From the NCBI GenBank assembly GCA_934217675.1, contig CAKQCV010000027.1, positions 1 to 31,668 on the forward strand: a stretch of 31,668 nucleotides of DNA, written 5' to 3'. Origin of the DNA: an uncultured Prevotella sp. (GTDB lineage: Bacteria > Bacteroidota > Bacteroidia > Bacteroidales > Bacteroidaceae). Under the pieces are notes generated by a model. The model saw nothing but the letters and a program-made list of their open reading frames with translations, had not been told where the DNA came from and did not search any database. The position numbers and the translations under genes are program-made. Positions 17,926 through 27,178 of the stretch are shown here, one piece after another; position 1 is the stretch's first letter, and every line of letters begins with the position of its first letter.

Positions 17926-19530
17926 ATGAAAAAGATAGTTTTATTTTCAGCAGTGGCGCTGTTGGCTTCAGCTTCTGTAAGTGCTCAAGAGACTTACGAG
18001 AATGCAAAACTTGTAAATCAAGATCTTAATGGAACAGCACGCTATGTAGGTATGGGTGGAGCTTTGGATGCACTTGGTGCTGATATTTCCACTATATCTA
18101 CCAATCCTGCAGGTATAGGATTGTTTAGACATTCTACTGCAAATGTATCATTTGGAGTGGTGACGCAGGAGGAGGGGAAAAACTTTGCTAACGGACACAA
18201 AACGAATATGAGCTTTGATCAAATAGGCTTTGTGTATTCAAGACGTACCGGAAGCAATTCTTTCCTGAATTTGGCTTTTAATTACCATAAGAGTAAAAAC
18301 TTTGATTATATACTTTCTGCAGCCGGAAAGCTTAACGGAAATTCTTCTCAGAATAAACTAACGTATTTGAAAAGCAATGAAGGCGTGTTTGACTTGTCAG
18401 GTAGTGAAGGTAATTATGTCGGAAATAGCAACGGTTACAGCCAGGTAGATTATTTGTATGCAAATACCTTGCTTCCTGTTAATAAAGATGATAAAGGTGG
18501 TTATATAAACGGTTATCTTGGAGCAGATGGATATATGTTCGATCGTGCTCATACAGGATATATAGGAACATACGATTTCAATATAAGTGGCAATATCAAT
18601 GATCGCGTTTATTTGGGCATTACATTTGGTATACATGATGTTCATTACAAATCATACAGCGAATATACTGAGAGTTTGCTAAATTCAAGCAATGTAGGAA
18701 TCGGATCAACAACAATGACTGATAACAGGAAGATAACTGGAACAGGCTTTGATATAAAGGCAGGAGTTATATTCCGTCCGGTAGAGGATTCGCCTTTCCG
18801 TATCGGCTTGTCGGTGGCAACACCAATATGGTATGATTTGACAACGTCAAATTATAGCACTATAGATAATACAGGCTTGAATAAAGGTTATGGAATTTAT
18901 GACACAGGATATTCTTCTGAGTCATACGACTTTAAACTGTATACTCCATGGAAATTCGGTTTAAGTCTTGGAACAACTTTTGGAAACTATCTTGCTGTGG
19001 GAGCCGGTTATGAGTATGCTGACTACAGTACGTTGGATACACGTATTAATGACGGTGACAGTTACGATTGGTATTATGATACGTATTATTCAAGTAGTAG
19101 TTCAGACAAAGCTATGAATAATCACACAGAGAATACACTCAAGGGGGTTAGTACATTAAAGCTTGGACTTGAGATGAAGCCTGATGATAACCTTTCTGTA
19201 CGGTTGGGATATAACTATATCTCTCCAATGTACAATAAAGATGGGTATAAAGACGGAACAATCAATTCGCCAGGTTCATACTACAGTTCAACAACAGACT
19301 ATACAAACTGGGAATCAACAAACCGTATAACTTGTGGTATTGGATACATGCTCAATAAATTTTCGATTGACGTAGCTTACCAATACACGGTTCAGAATGG
19401 TAAGTTTAACGCTTTTACTAATTATTTTGCAGATAGCAGTGATACTGCTTGGAAAGAAAACGTATGTGATCCTGTAAAAGTGAGCAATAAGCGTCATCAG
19501 CTGTTGCTAACGTTAGGATACCATTTCTAA
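17926..19530 (+). CDS. OmpP1/FadL-like outer-membrane protein
   Basis: From the ATG at 17926 the protein has 534 residues and begins with a clear signal peptide (MKKIVLFSAVALLASASVSA). An earlier in-frame ATG at 17902, overlapping the upstream stop, adds eight residues before the signal and is less likely. The mature start (GTARYVGMGGALDALGADISTISTNPAGIGLFR) matches the OmpP1/FadL/TodX family N-terminus, which plugs a 14-strand barrel for hydrophobic substrates. The C-terminus ends in a barrel strand, LLLTLGYHF, with terminal Phe. The substrate is unknown. It follows the Tyr-rich gene by 23 bases and ends before a hairpin terminator. Confidence 0.88.
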   Translation: MKKIVLFSAVALLASASVSAQETYENAKLVNQDLNGTARYVGMGGALDALGADISTISTNPAGIGLFRHSTANVSFGVVTQEEGKNFANGHKTNMSFDQIGFVYSRRTGSNSFLNLAFNYHKSKNFDYILSAAGKLNGNSSQNKLTYLKSNEGVFDLSGSEGNYVGNSNGYSQVDYLYANTLLPVNKDDKGGYINGYLGADGYMFDRAHTGYIGTYDFNISGNINDRVYLGITFGIHDVHYKSYSEYTESLLNSSNVGIGSTTMTDNRKITGTGFDIKAGVIFRPVEDSPFRIGLSVATPIWYDLTTSNYSTIDNTGLNKGYGIYDTGYSSESYDFKLYTPWKFGLSLGTTFGNYLAVGAGYEYADYSTLDTRINDGDSYDWYYDTYYSSSSSDKAMNNHTENTLKGVSTLKLGLEMKPDDNLSVRLGYNYISPMYNKDGYKDGTINSPGSYYSSTTDYTNWESTNRITCGIGYMLNKFSIDVAYQYTVQNGKFNAFTNYFADSSDTAWKENVCDPVKVSNKRHQLLLTLGYHF

Positions 19531-19546
19531 TCATTTCGTTATATAT

Positions 19547-19580
19547 ATCCCCCTCCTTTCAAAAAAAGGAAGGGGATTTT
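19547..19580 (+). terminator. Hairpin terminator after the FadL-like gene
   Basis: A 13-base stem with one mismatch (19547-19559 with 19565-19577) is followed by TTT. It ends about 15 bases before the maf start codon. Confidence 0.65.
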
Positions 19581-19595
19581 AGATAAACACACAAA

Positions 19596-20174
19596 ATGTT
19601 GGAACAATACAATATTATACTTGGAAGCGGAAGTCCGCGACGTAAAGAACTTCTCGCAGGCTTAGGCCTCAAATTTGAAGTCTTAGTGAGAAAGGGCGTC
19701 AGTGAAGATTATCCTGCAGATCTTAGTGCAGAACAAGTGGCACAATACATAGCTGAAGAGAAAATGTCAGCATATACAGATTTGTTAGATGGCAAGACTA
19801 TTGTGATAACAGCTGATACAGTAGTAATATGTGATAATGAGATTCTTGGGAAGCCTGTTGATGAAACGGATGCAAAACGGATGTTACGGCAGCTAAGCGG
19901 CAAAACACACAAGGTAACAACTGGGGTGTGTATTGCAACGGCAACACAGAAAACAAGTTTTCATGTGACAACAGATGTTATATTTAAAGAACTCACAGAC
20001 GAAGAAATAGATTTCTATATAAAGAACTATAAACCGTTTGACAAAGCTGGTGCATATGGTATACAGGAATGGATTGGATATATAGGGGTGACATCATTGA
20101 AAGGAAGTTATTTTAATGTCATGGGGTTGCCAGTTCAGCGAATTTATGATGTACTTTCAAAAATAAAAGGCTAA
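19596..20174 (+). CDS. maf: Maf-family nucleotide pyrophosphatase
   Basis: This 192-residue protein has the family signature SGSPRRKELL (11-20), ADTVV (73-77) and LGKPVD (84-89). Maf proteins hydrolyse non-canonical or excess nucleoside triphosphates such as dTTP, UTP or modified forms to monophosphates. The C-terminal GAYGIQEW and GSYFNVMGLP motifs match. Its stop is three bases before mnmA, so the two form an operon. The exact substrate subclass is not settled here. Confidence 0.94.
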   Translation: MLEQYNIILGSGSPRRKELLAGLGLKFEVLVRKGVSEDYPADLSAEQVAQYIAEEKMSAYTDLLDGKTIVITADTVVICDNEILGKPVDETDAKRMLRQLSGKTHKVTTGVCIATATQKTSFHVTTDVIFKELTDEEIDFYIKNYKPFDKAGAYGIQEWIGYIGVTSLKGSYFNVMGLPVQRIYDVLSKIKG

Positions 20175-20177
20175 ATA

Positions 20178-21257
20178 ATGAATATAGAAGAGCTAAAGGA
20201 CAAAAAAATAGCAGTATTACTCTCTGGTGGCGTTGACAGCTCTGTGGTAGTGCATGAACTGGCAAGCCGTGGACTTACCCCGGATTGCTTCTACATAAAA
20301 ATTGGTCCAGAGGAAAAGGAAGAATGGGATTGCTCGTCAGAAGAAGACTTGGAGATGGCAACATCTGTAGCACATAAATACGGATGTCGCTTGCAAGTTG
20401 TAGACTGTCATAAGGAATACTGGAATGAAGTGACACGTTATACAATGGAAAAGGTAAAGGCAGGTTTCACGCCTAATCCTGATGTTATGTGTAACAGACT
20501 TATAAAGTTTGGTGCGTTTCATGAGAAAATGGGATATAATTATGACTTAATAGCAACAGGACATTATGCCCAGACAGAGACTGATGCCAATGGAGACAAA
20601 TGGCTCGTGACAAGTCCTGATCCTGTGAAAGACCAAACAGATTTCCTTGCGCAGATATACTCCTGGCAATTGAAAAAAGCTATATTCCCGATAGGACATT
20701 ATCAGAAAGGTGAAGTGCGTGAGATTGCAGAACGAGAACACCTTATAAATGCCAAAAGAAAAGATAGTCAAGGAATCTGTTTCCTTGGTCAGATAAATTA
20801 TAATGACTATATACGAAGGTATCTTGGTGACAAGCCTGGAGATGTGATAGAACTTGAAACAGGAAAGAAAATCGGAGAGCACCGTGGCTTGTGGTATCAT
20901 ACGATAGGTCAGCGAAAGGGACTTGGCTTTGGGGGCGGACCGTGGTTTGTTGTGAAGAAGGATGTTAAGAGGAATATTCTTTATGTCAGTCATGGTTATG
21001 ATCCTCAAACTGCATATAAGAAAGAATTTCCTGTAGTTGATTTTCATTTCCTTACAAAAGAAGTAGAAATGAAAAAAGTTACATTTAAGATTCGTCATAC
21101 ACCAGAGTATCATCCGGCAATAATAGAGAAGATAGATGCACATCATTATATGATCCATGCAGAAGAGGCTATACATGGTGTTGCACCTGGACAATTCTGT
21201 GTGGTATATGATGAGAACCACCATCGTTGCTATGGAAGTGGCGAAATTAGTGTGTAG
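20178..21257 (+). CDS. mnmA: tRNA-uridine 2-sulfurtransferase MnmA
   Basis: This 359-residue enzyme installs the 2-thio group on U34 of tRNA-Lys, -Glu and -Gln. The PP-loop SGGVDSS is at 16-22. Catalytic cysteines are Cys105 in NPDVMCN and Cys201 in DSQGICF. The GLWYHTIGQRKGLG segment belongs to the central domain and the last part is the C-terminal beta-barrel. The length is typical. It is the second gene of the maf-mnmA operon and ends at a bidirectional terminator. Confidence 0.95.
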   Translation: MNIEELKDKKIAVLLSGGVDSSVVVHELASRGLTPDCFYIKIGPEEKEEWDCSSEEDLEMATSVAHKYGCRLQVVDCHKEYWNEVTRYTMEKVKAGFTPNPDVMCNRLIKFGAFHEKMGYNYDLIATGHYAQTETDANGDKWLVTSPDPVKDQTDFLAQIYSWQLKKAIFPIGHYQKGEVREIAEREHLINAKRKDSQGICFLGQINYNDYIRRYLGDKPGDVIELETGKKIGEHRGLWYHTIGQRKGLGFGGGPWFVVKKDVKRNILYVSHGYDPQTAYKKEFPVVDFHFLTKEVEMKKVTFKIRHTPEYHPAIIEKIDAHHYMIHAEEAIHGVAPGQFCVVYDENHHRCYGSGEISV

Positions 21258-21279
21258 GGCTTCATTTGTGTTAAAAATA

Positions 21280-21308
21280 AAAAGGCATCACTTAAAGTGG
21301 TGTCTTTT
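21280..21308. terminator. Bidirectional terminator between mnmA and tetR-type gene
   Basis: A 13-base stem with two G-U pairs (21280-21292 with 21296-21308) has a three-base loop and flanking A and T runs. The stop codon of the regulator gene (21292-21294) lies in the top of the hairpin, so the coding region runs into the terminator. Confidence 0.8.
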
Positions 21309-21927
21309 TTAAATATTGGTCAAGTAGTGTGAGCCCTTTCTCTGTGCAGAATCCTCTGAGTAGCACAATAAAGAAATTATAAAAGATCTCTTTTAGTGTA
21401 TATTTATTGTTTAGAGACATCGGAATACCAGAACTCATAAGTGATTCACACAAATCTTGTATTATATCATATTTTATATTTGGAACGAAGAAACCGTTCT
21501 CAATGCATTTCCTCATAAAGCTTGAAGCTTTCTGCTGTTGCTCGTCATGCTGCTTGTTTAAGAAATCTGTAACTTTACTGTATTTTTCAAGTTCTGATAG
21601 AAATGAAGGTGACATATAGTCGAGTTCTGCAAATTTATATCTAAAATACGTAACAACTATGTCAAGTTCATTTTCGGCAGTCATGGAATAATCCTGTATT
21701 TGTTTTGCAAGATTATAAGAATCCATCTTTACACACTCAAGTAGCAAATCCTCTTTGTTCTTATAAATTTCATATAATGTGCGTTTGGAGATAGAGAGGA
21801 CATTTGCAATATCATCCATTCGTATCGCTTTTATACCATTCTTCTTAAAGAGTGGCATCGCAGTGCGCAATATCCTATATTTCAATTCTTGTCGATGGAC
21901 AATACTGTTGTTGCTTTTTTTATGCAT
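21292..21927 (-). CDS. TetR/AcrR-family transcriptional regulator
   Basis: From the ATG at 21925-21927 the protein has 211 residues. An upstream in-frame ATG at 21984 is rejected because a TAAATTTG promoter box at 21955-21962 lies inside that longer frame. Residues about 14-60 form the TetR helix-turn-helix: ILRTAMPLFKKNGIKAIRMD, then IANVLSISKRTLYEIYKNKEDLL. The rest is an all-helical ligand-binding part with no recognisable ligand. It is divergent from maeB across 232 bases and may regulate itself, maeB or distant genes; the target is unknown. Confidence 0.92.
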   Translation of the reverse strand: MHKKSNNSIVHRQELKYRILRTAMPLFKKNGIKAIRMDDIANVLSISKRTLYEIYKNKEDLLLECVKMDSYNLAKQIQDYSMTAENELDIVVTYFRYKFAELDYMSPSFLSELEKYSKVTDFLNKQHDEQQQKASSFMRKCIENGFFVPNIKYDIIQDLCESLMSSGIPMSLNNKYTLKEIFYNFFIVLLRGFCTEKGLTLLDQYLKKTPL

Positions 21928-21954
21928 TATATAAATTTCCCATTTAATTTTCTG

Positions 21955-21962
21955 CAAATTTA
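21955..21962 (-). promoter_or_regulatory. -7 box for the TetR-type gene
   Basis: The minus strand reads TAAATTTG, matching TAnnTTTG, 27 bases before the chosen start. Confidence 0.6.
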
Positions 21963-22030
21963 ATGTATAATTAAGATTCAGCAAAACTTGTTTCTTGTTT
22001 TTTGTATTTTATCTGTATGCAATAATATAA

Positions 22031-22045
22031 AAAGTAACAAACTTT
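22031..22045. promoter_or_regulatory. Possible operator palindrome
   Basis: AAAGT-aacaa-ACTTT lies in the divergent region between the TetR-type gene and maeB. The size suits a TetR dimer site, but the arms are only five bases and AT-rich, so chance is possible. Confidence 0.2.
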
Positions 22046-22080
22046 ATGAATATAATTCTTTTATTATTATTGATTTTTAG

Positions 22081-22088
22081 TAATTTTG
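22081..22088 (+). promoter_or_regulatory. -7 box for maeB
   Basis: The plus strand reads TAATTTTG, matching TAnnTTTG, about 72 bases before the start codon. Confidence 0.55.
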
Positions 22089-22159
22089 CAAGTGATACTG
22101 ATGAAAAAGTAATTGATTGTAAGCAAATCAAAGAAATTTAATAATATAATATAAACATT

Positions 22160-24451
22160 ATGGTGAAAATAACAAAAGAGGCTGCCTTGGCTTATCACGA
22201 GAATGGGCGTCCTGGAAAAATTGAGGTAAAGCCAACAAAGGCATACAGTACTCAAACAGATTTGAGCTTGGCGTATTCGCCGGGTGTTGCATTCCCATGC
22301 CTTGAAATACAAAACAACCCTAACGATGCATATAAATATACAGACAAGGGTAATCTCGTGGCTGTTATAAGTAATGGAACAGCTGTGCTTGGACTTGGTG
22401 ATATAGGTGCAATGAGTGGTAAACCTGTGATGGAAGGCAAGGGATTGCTGTTCAAAATTTATGGAGGTATAGATGTTTTTGATATTGAAATAGCCGAGAA
22501 AGATCCTGAAAAGTTCTGTGAAACAGTAGAGCGCATTGCACCAACATTTGGTGGAATAAATCTTGAAGACATAAAAGCTCCTCAGTGTTTCTATATTGAG
22601 GAACGGCTCAAAAAAACTCTTGATATTCCGGTAATGCACGATGATCAGCATGGAACAGCTATAATTTCTGCTGCAGGTTTGAAAAATGCGCTGGAAGTGA
22701 ATGGTAAAGACATTAGCAAGGTTAAGATCGTGGTGAATGGTGCTGGTGCCGCTGCTATATCATGTACAAAGATGTATATGGCACTTGGAGCAAGAAAAGA
22801 AAATATTCTGATGCTTGATTCTAAGGGAGTTATTACCAGTGATAGGGAAAACTTGACAGAACAGAAGAAATTCTTTGCTACAGACCGTCGTGATGTTCAT
22901 AACCTTGAAGAAGCAATAAAGGGAGCCGACGTCTTTGTTGGACTTTCAAAGGGAAATGTGCTTACACAGGATATGATACGCTCAATGGCAGACCAGCCAA
23001 TTGTATTTGCGCTTGCAAATCCGGTTCCTGAGATATCGTACGAGGATGCCATGGCAAGTCGCCCTGACGTGTTGATGAGTACTGGTCGTTCCGATTATCC
23101 TAACCAGATAAACAACGTTATCGGTTTCCCTTATATCTTCCGTGGAGCACTTGATGTTCATGCATCGGCTATCAATGAAGAAATGAAACTTGCTGCCGTA
23201 AATGCTATTGCAGATTTGGCTAAGCAACCTGTGCCGGATGTGGTGAACGATGTGTATCACGTGAATAACCTTACATTCGGGCCACTTTATTTTATTCCAA
23301 AACCTGTTGACCCTCGACTTATAACAGAGGTTTCTGCTGCAGTGGCAAAAGCTGCTATAGACAGTGGCGTGGCACGCACAACAATAACAGATTGGGCTGC
23401 ATATAAGAATAAACTGCGTGAAATGCTCGGTCAGGAAAGCAAACTGACTCAGAAACTTTACGACACAGCAAGGAAACATCCACAGCGTGTGGTATTTGGC
23501 GAGGGTTTGCATCCGTCGATGCTGAAAGCTGCCGTTCAGGCAAAGGCTGAGGGTATTTGCCAACCTATACTTCTTGGCAATGACGAGAGAATAGAAAAAC
23601 TGGCAAAAGAACTTGATTTGAGTCTTGAGGGAATAGAGATTGTCAATTTGCGCCACGACAACCAAAGCGAACGCCGTGAGCGTTATGCACACATATTGGC
23701 AGAAAAACGCCAGCGCCAGGGATATACATATGAAGAGGCTAACGACAAAATGTTTGAGCGTAACTATTTTGGAATGATGATGGTTGAGACAGGTGATGCT
23801 GACGCCTTTATCACGGGTCTCTATACAAAATATTCAAATACGATAAAGGTTGCAAAAGAGGTTATCGGCATACAGCCTGGGTATAACCACTTTGCAACAA
23901 TGCACATTCTCAATACAAGCAAGGGCATATATTATATTGCTGATACTCTTATCAACCGACATCCTGACAAGGAAACACTCGTTGATGTGGCGAAGCTTAG
24001 TGCATCAACAGTGCGTTTCTTCAATGAGGAGCCAAACATTGCAATGATTAGCTATTCAAACTTCGGTACAGATAATTGTGGTAGTCCACTACAGGTTCAT
24101 GAGGCAGTTGCTGAATTACAGGCTGAATACCCTGATCTTGCAATAGACGGCGAGATGCAGATAAATTTTGCATTGAACAAAGAGCTTCGTGATACAAAAT
24201 ATCCATTCTCACGTCTAAACGGTAAGGATGTAAACACACTTGTGTTCCCTAACTTGAGTAGTGCCAATGCAGCTTATAAACTGTTGCAAGGTATTGACGG
24301 TGATGCCGAGATTATCGGTCCGATTCAAATGGGACTTAACAAGCCTATTCATTTTACAGATTTCGAAAGCTCTGTGCGCGATATTGTCAATGTTACAGCT
24401 GTTGCCGTTATTGATGCTTATGTTGCAAAGATAAAGAAAGGTATACAGTAA
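22160..24451 (+). CDS. maeB: NADP-dependent malic enzyme with phosphotransacetylase-like domain
   Basis: This 763-residue fusion converts malate to pyruvate and CO2 with reduction of NAD(P). The malic part (1 to about 420) shows YSPGVAFPC, the metal-site EDIKAPQCF, the [10 protein letters not shown] block, and the nucleotide-binding [11 protein letters not shown]. From about 430 to the end it resembles phosphate acetyltransferase ([10 protein letters not shown] onward), which in MaeB enzymes is usually a regulatory, acetyl-CoA-binding domain without PTA activity. The length is typical of MaeB. It is monocistronic with its own promoter and terminator. Confidence 0.95.
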   Translation: MVKITKEAALAYHENGRPGKIEVKPTKAYSTQTDLSLAYSPGVAFPCLEIQNNPNDAYKYTDKGNLVAVISNGTAVLGLGDIGAMSGKPVMEGKGLLFKIYGGIDVFDIEIAEKDPEKFCETVERIAPTFGGINLEDIKAPQCFYIEERLKKTLDIPVMHDDQHGTAIISAAGLKNALEVNGKDISKVKIVVNGAGAAAISCTKMYMALGARKENILMLDSKGVITSDRENLTEQKKFFATDRRDVHNLEEAIKGADVFVGLSKGNVLTQDMIRSMADQPIVFALANPVPEISYEDAMASRPDVLMSTGRSDYPNQINNVIGFPYIFRGALDVHASAINEEMKLAAVNAIADLAKQPVPDVVNDVYHVNNLTFGPLYFIPKPVDPRLITEVSAAVAKAAIDSGVARTTITDWAAYKNKLREMLGQESKLTQKLYDTARKHPQRVVFGEGLHPSMLKAAVQAKAEGICQPILLGNDERIEKLAKELDLSLEGIEIVNLRHDNQSERRERYAHILAEKRQRQGYTYEEANDKMFERNYFGMMMVETGDADAFITGLYTKYSNTIKVAKEVIGIQPGYNHFATMHILNTSKGIYYIADTLINRHPDKETLVDVAKLSASTVRFFNEEPNIAMISYSNFGTDNCGSPLQVHEAVAELQAEYPDLAIDGEMQINFALNKELRDTKYPFSRLNGKDVNTLVFPNLSSANAAYKLLQGIDGDAEIIGPIQMGLNKPIHFTDFESSVRDIVNVTAVAVIDAYVAKIKKGIQ

Positions 24452-24485
24452 GGAAACAGTATAAAATTATATACTGATACCGCGA

Positions 24486-24524
24486 AGTCCAGGTTTGGCA
24501 AGAAGCCGAATCTGGACTCTTTAT
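24486..24524 (+). terminator. Terminator after maeB
   Basis: A 14-base-pair stem with two G-U pairs (24486-24499 with 24505-24518) has a five-base loop and a short CTTTAT tail. The stem is strong but the T tract is weak. Confidence 0.7.
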
Positions 24525-24644
24525 ATAATGTTTGTCATTGTATTAATCATCTTACAAAATTCCTTATGCCATAAAAAGAGCATAATATAATTCTATATTA
24601 GAAGAAAAATTGTAAATTCGCATTACGGAACAAAAAAATTATTG

Positions 24645-24652
24645 TATATTTG
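24645..24652 (+). promoter_or_regulatory. -7 box for lepA
   Basis: The plus strand reads TATATTTG, matching TAnnTTTG, 47 bases before the start codon. Confidence 0.55.
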
Positions 24653-24699
24653 CAAATCAAATATAATATAGGGACAAATAGATTTATTACGCAATATAG

Positions 24700-26481
24700 A
24701 TGAAGAACATAAGGAACTTTTGCATCATCGCACACATAGATCATGGTAAGTCTACACTTGCCGACAGGTTGTTGGAGTATACGAATACAATAAAGATTGT
24801 TGAAGGACAGATGCTTGATGACATGGATCTGGAAAAGGAGAGAGGAATTACAATCAAGAGCCATGCCATACAGATGGAATACAAGTATAATAATGAGAAT
24901 TATATACTGAATCTTATTGATACTCCGGGACATGTAGACTTCTCTTACGAGGTTTCGCGAAGCATTGCCGCTTGTGAGGGGGCTTTGCTTGTTGTTGATG
25001 CTACACAAGGTGTTCAGGCACAGACAATCAGTAATCTCTATATGGCGATAGATCATGACCTTGAGATTATTCCAGTGATAAATAAAATAGACATGCCGTC
25101 GGCAATGCCGGATGAGGTGGAAGATGAGATAATAGACCTTATTGGTTGTGAGAGGAGCGATATAATACGTGCTTCAGGAAAAACCGGTGAAGGTGTACCT
25201 GATATATTAAAGGCTGTTATAGAACGAATACCACACCCGACTGGAGATTTAACGGCACCGTTGCAAGCTCTTATATTTGATTCGGTATTCAATCCTTTCC
25301 GTGGAATTATTGCTTATTTCAAGATTGAGAACGGAACAATAAGGAAGGGCGATAAGGTGAAGTTTTACAACACCGGTATGGAGTATACGGCTGATGAAGT
25401 TGGTGTGTTGAAGATGAACATGATTCCGCGTCAGCAATTGTCAACAGGTGAAGTGGGATATATTATAAGCGGTATAAAAGATCCTACAGAGGTTAAGGTG
25501 GGCGATACCATCACTCATGTTGCAAATCCTTGTGAACAAGCTATTGATGGATTCCAGGAAGTCAAGCCGATGGTCTTTGCCGGAGTATATCCTATAGACC
25601 CGTCAGAGTACGAAAATCTTCGCACATCTTTGGAAAAGTTGCAGCTTAATGATGCCTCACTCACATTCCAGCCAGAGTCGTCTGTTGCATTAGGATTTGG
25701 ATTCAGATGCGGTTTCCTTGGCTTGCTTCATATGGAGATTGTACAGGAGCGACTTGATCGTGAGTTTAATATGGATGTTATAACAACCGTTCCTAACGTT
25801 TCATACATGGTGTATGATAAGCACGGAAATGCAAAGGAAGTACACAATCCGTCTGGACTTCCTGATGTAACTATGATTGACCATATTGAGGAACCATATA
25901 TTAAGGCATCAATTATTACTGATACCAATTATATTGGTCCGATAATGAAGCTTTGTCTTGACAAGCGTGGAGAATTGATAAAGCAGGAATATATAAGTGG
26001 CAACCGTGTTGACTTGCATTTCATGCTGCCTCTTGGAGAGATTGTGATAGATTTTTACGATAAGCTTAAGAGTATTTCTAAGGGATATGCTTCATTCGAC
26101 TATCATGTAGACTGCTACAGACTGTCCAAGTTGGCAAAGCTTGATATCTTGCTCAATGGGGAGCCAGTTGATGCCTTGTCAACTCTTACTCATCAAGATA
26201 ATGCTGTAGCATTCGGGCGTCGTATTTGCGAGAAATTGAAGGAGTTGATTCCGCGCCAGCAGTTTGATATAGCTATTCAGGCAGCAATAGGTGCTAAGAT
26301 TGTAGCTCGCGAAACTATAAAATGTGTAAGAAAGGATGTTACGGCAAAATGTTATGGTGGTGATGTTAGCCGTAAGCGCAAGTTGCTTGAGAAACAAAAG
26401 AAGGGAAAGAAGAGAATGAAGCAGATAGGAAATGTGGAAGTGCCTCAGAAAGCATTTCTTGCAGTCTTGAAGCTTGACTAA
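24700..26481 (+). CDS. lepA: Elongation factor 4 (LepA)
   Basis: This 593-residue translational GTPase acts on the ribosome during elongation or biogenesis. G motifs are [20 protein letters not shown] and NKID, with SGKTG in the G5 position, where many bacteria have SAK; I recall SGKTG as normal for Bacteroidales. The LepA-specific C-terminal domain ends [21 protein letters not shown], and the [14 protein letters not shown] block is diagnostic. It is followed after 38 bases by a Crp/Fnr-type gene, so the two may share a transcript. Confidence 0.97.
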   Translation: MKNIRNFCIIAHIDHGKSTLADRLLEYTNTIKIVEGQMLDDMDLEKERGITIKSHAIQMEYKYNNENYILNLIDTPGHVDFSYEVSRSIAACEGALLVVDATQGVQAQTISNLYMAIDHDLEIIPVINKIDMPSAMPDEVEDEIIDLIGCERSDIIRASGKTGEGVPDILKAVIERIPHPTGDLTAPLQALIFDSVFNPFRGIIAYFKIENGTIRKGDKVKFYNTGMEYTADEVGVLKMNMIPRQQLSTGEVGYIISGIKDPTEVKVGDTITHVANPCEQAIDGFQEVKPMVFAGVYPIDPSEYENLRTSLEKLQLNDASLTFQPESSVALGFGFRCGFLGLLHMEIVQERLDREFNMDVITTVPNVSYMVYDKHGNAKEVHNPSGLPDVTMIDHIEEPYIKASIITDTNYIGPIMKLCLDKRGELIKQEYISGNRVDLHFMLPLGEIVIDFYDKLKSISKGYASFDYHVDCYRLSKLAKLDILLNGEPVDALSTLTHQDNAVAFGRRICEKLKELIPRQQFDIAIQAAIGAKIVARETIKCVRKDVTAKCYGGDVSRKRKLLEKQKKGKKRMKQIGNVEVPQKAFLAVLKLD

Positions 26482-26503
26482 CCAAAGTAACCAATCAAAA
26501 AAG

Positions 26504-26511
26504 AGAGGAGG
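26504..26511 (+). promoter_or_regulatory. Strong ribosome binding site
   Basis: AGAGGAGG lies eight bases before the ATG at 26520. It is close to the ideal Shine-Dalgarno sequence and unusual among the genes of this window. Confidence 0.65.
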
Positions 26512-26519
26512 TTTATACT

Positions 26520-27116
26520 ATGAAGGAGCCGATTTTAACAAAAAGAGACATTGCCCGTGAGTTGGCAAGAAGATACAGTACTATGGCTCATGATGAGCTT
26601 GACATATTGGAAAGTATTCTTGTACCGATGAAGTTTGTCCGTGGCGAGAAACTCATTGACCAAGGACAGGTATGTGATGCAATTTTCTATGTGCAGAAGG
26701 GATTAGTGCGAGAGTATTATTACAAGAACGGTAAGGAGCTGACAGAGTATTTGGCTGTCGACGGCACGATCGTGATGTGTATAGAGAGCATGTTTCGCGA
26801 GGAACCATCACGTATGATTGTTGAGGCTTTAGAAAACACTATTGTGTATGCTCTTCCTAAAAAGCGTCTTGAAGAAGTGGCACTTCATAATGTAAACATA
26901 CAGATTCTTTACAGAAAGATTCTTGAAGAGTCGCTGATAATATCCCAGCAGCGTGCCGACATGTTGCGCTTTGAGAGTGCAAAAGACAGGTATCTGAAGT
27001 TATGCAAGCTTAATCCAAAATTAATGATGAAGACTCCACTTGTGTATGTGGCAAATTATTTACAGATGACACCGGAAACGTTAAGTCGTGTGCGTTCCGC
27101 TGTTGCATTGGAATAG
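26520..27116 (+). CDS. Crp/Fnr-family transcriptional regulator
   Basis: This 198-residue protein has a cyclic-nucleotide-binding-like beta-roll at about 30-125 (FVRGEKLIDQGQVCDAIFYV, then GLVREYY) and a dimer helix near 130-150. The C-terminal HTH is short but visible as VANYLQMTPETLSRVRS. No Fnr-type cysteine cluster is evident, so oxygen sensing by Fe-S is unlikely; the effector is unknown. It sits 38 bases after lepA behind a strong ribosome binding site and ends at a terminator shared with aroB. Confidence 0.9.
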   Translation: MKEPILTKRDIARELARRYSTMAHDELDILESILVPMKFVRGEKLIDQGQVCDAIFYVQKGLVREYYYKNGKELTEYLAVDGTIVMCIESMFREEPSRMIVEALENTIVYALPKKRLEEVALHNVNIQILYRKILEESLIISQQRADMLRFESAKDRYLKLCKLNPKLMMKTPLVYVANYLQMTPETLSRVRSAVALE

Positions 27117-27140
27117 AAGAAACATAGCTGTATATAAATA

Positions 27141-27178
27141 AAAAGCAGGGTAACTATATTTTAGTTCCCTGCTTTTTT
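27141..27178. terminator. Bidirectional terminator between the Crp/Fnr-type gene and aroB
   Basis: AAAAGCAGGG and CCCTGCTTTTTT form the outer stem, extended by AACT/AGTT past a one-base bulge. A and T runs on both sides allow it to end both converging transcripts. Confidence 0.85.

Noticed and set aside
20547..21224. Long minus-strand frame (225 codons)
   Set aside because: It is fully inside mnmA, which has intact catalytic motifs; the antisense translation resembles no family.
22982..23692. Long minus-strand frame (236 codons)
   Set aside because: It is antisense to maeB, with Cys/His-rich composition typical of shadow frames.
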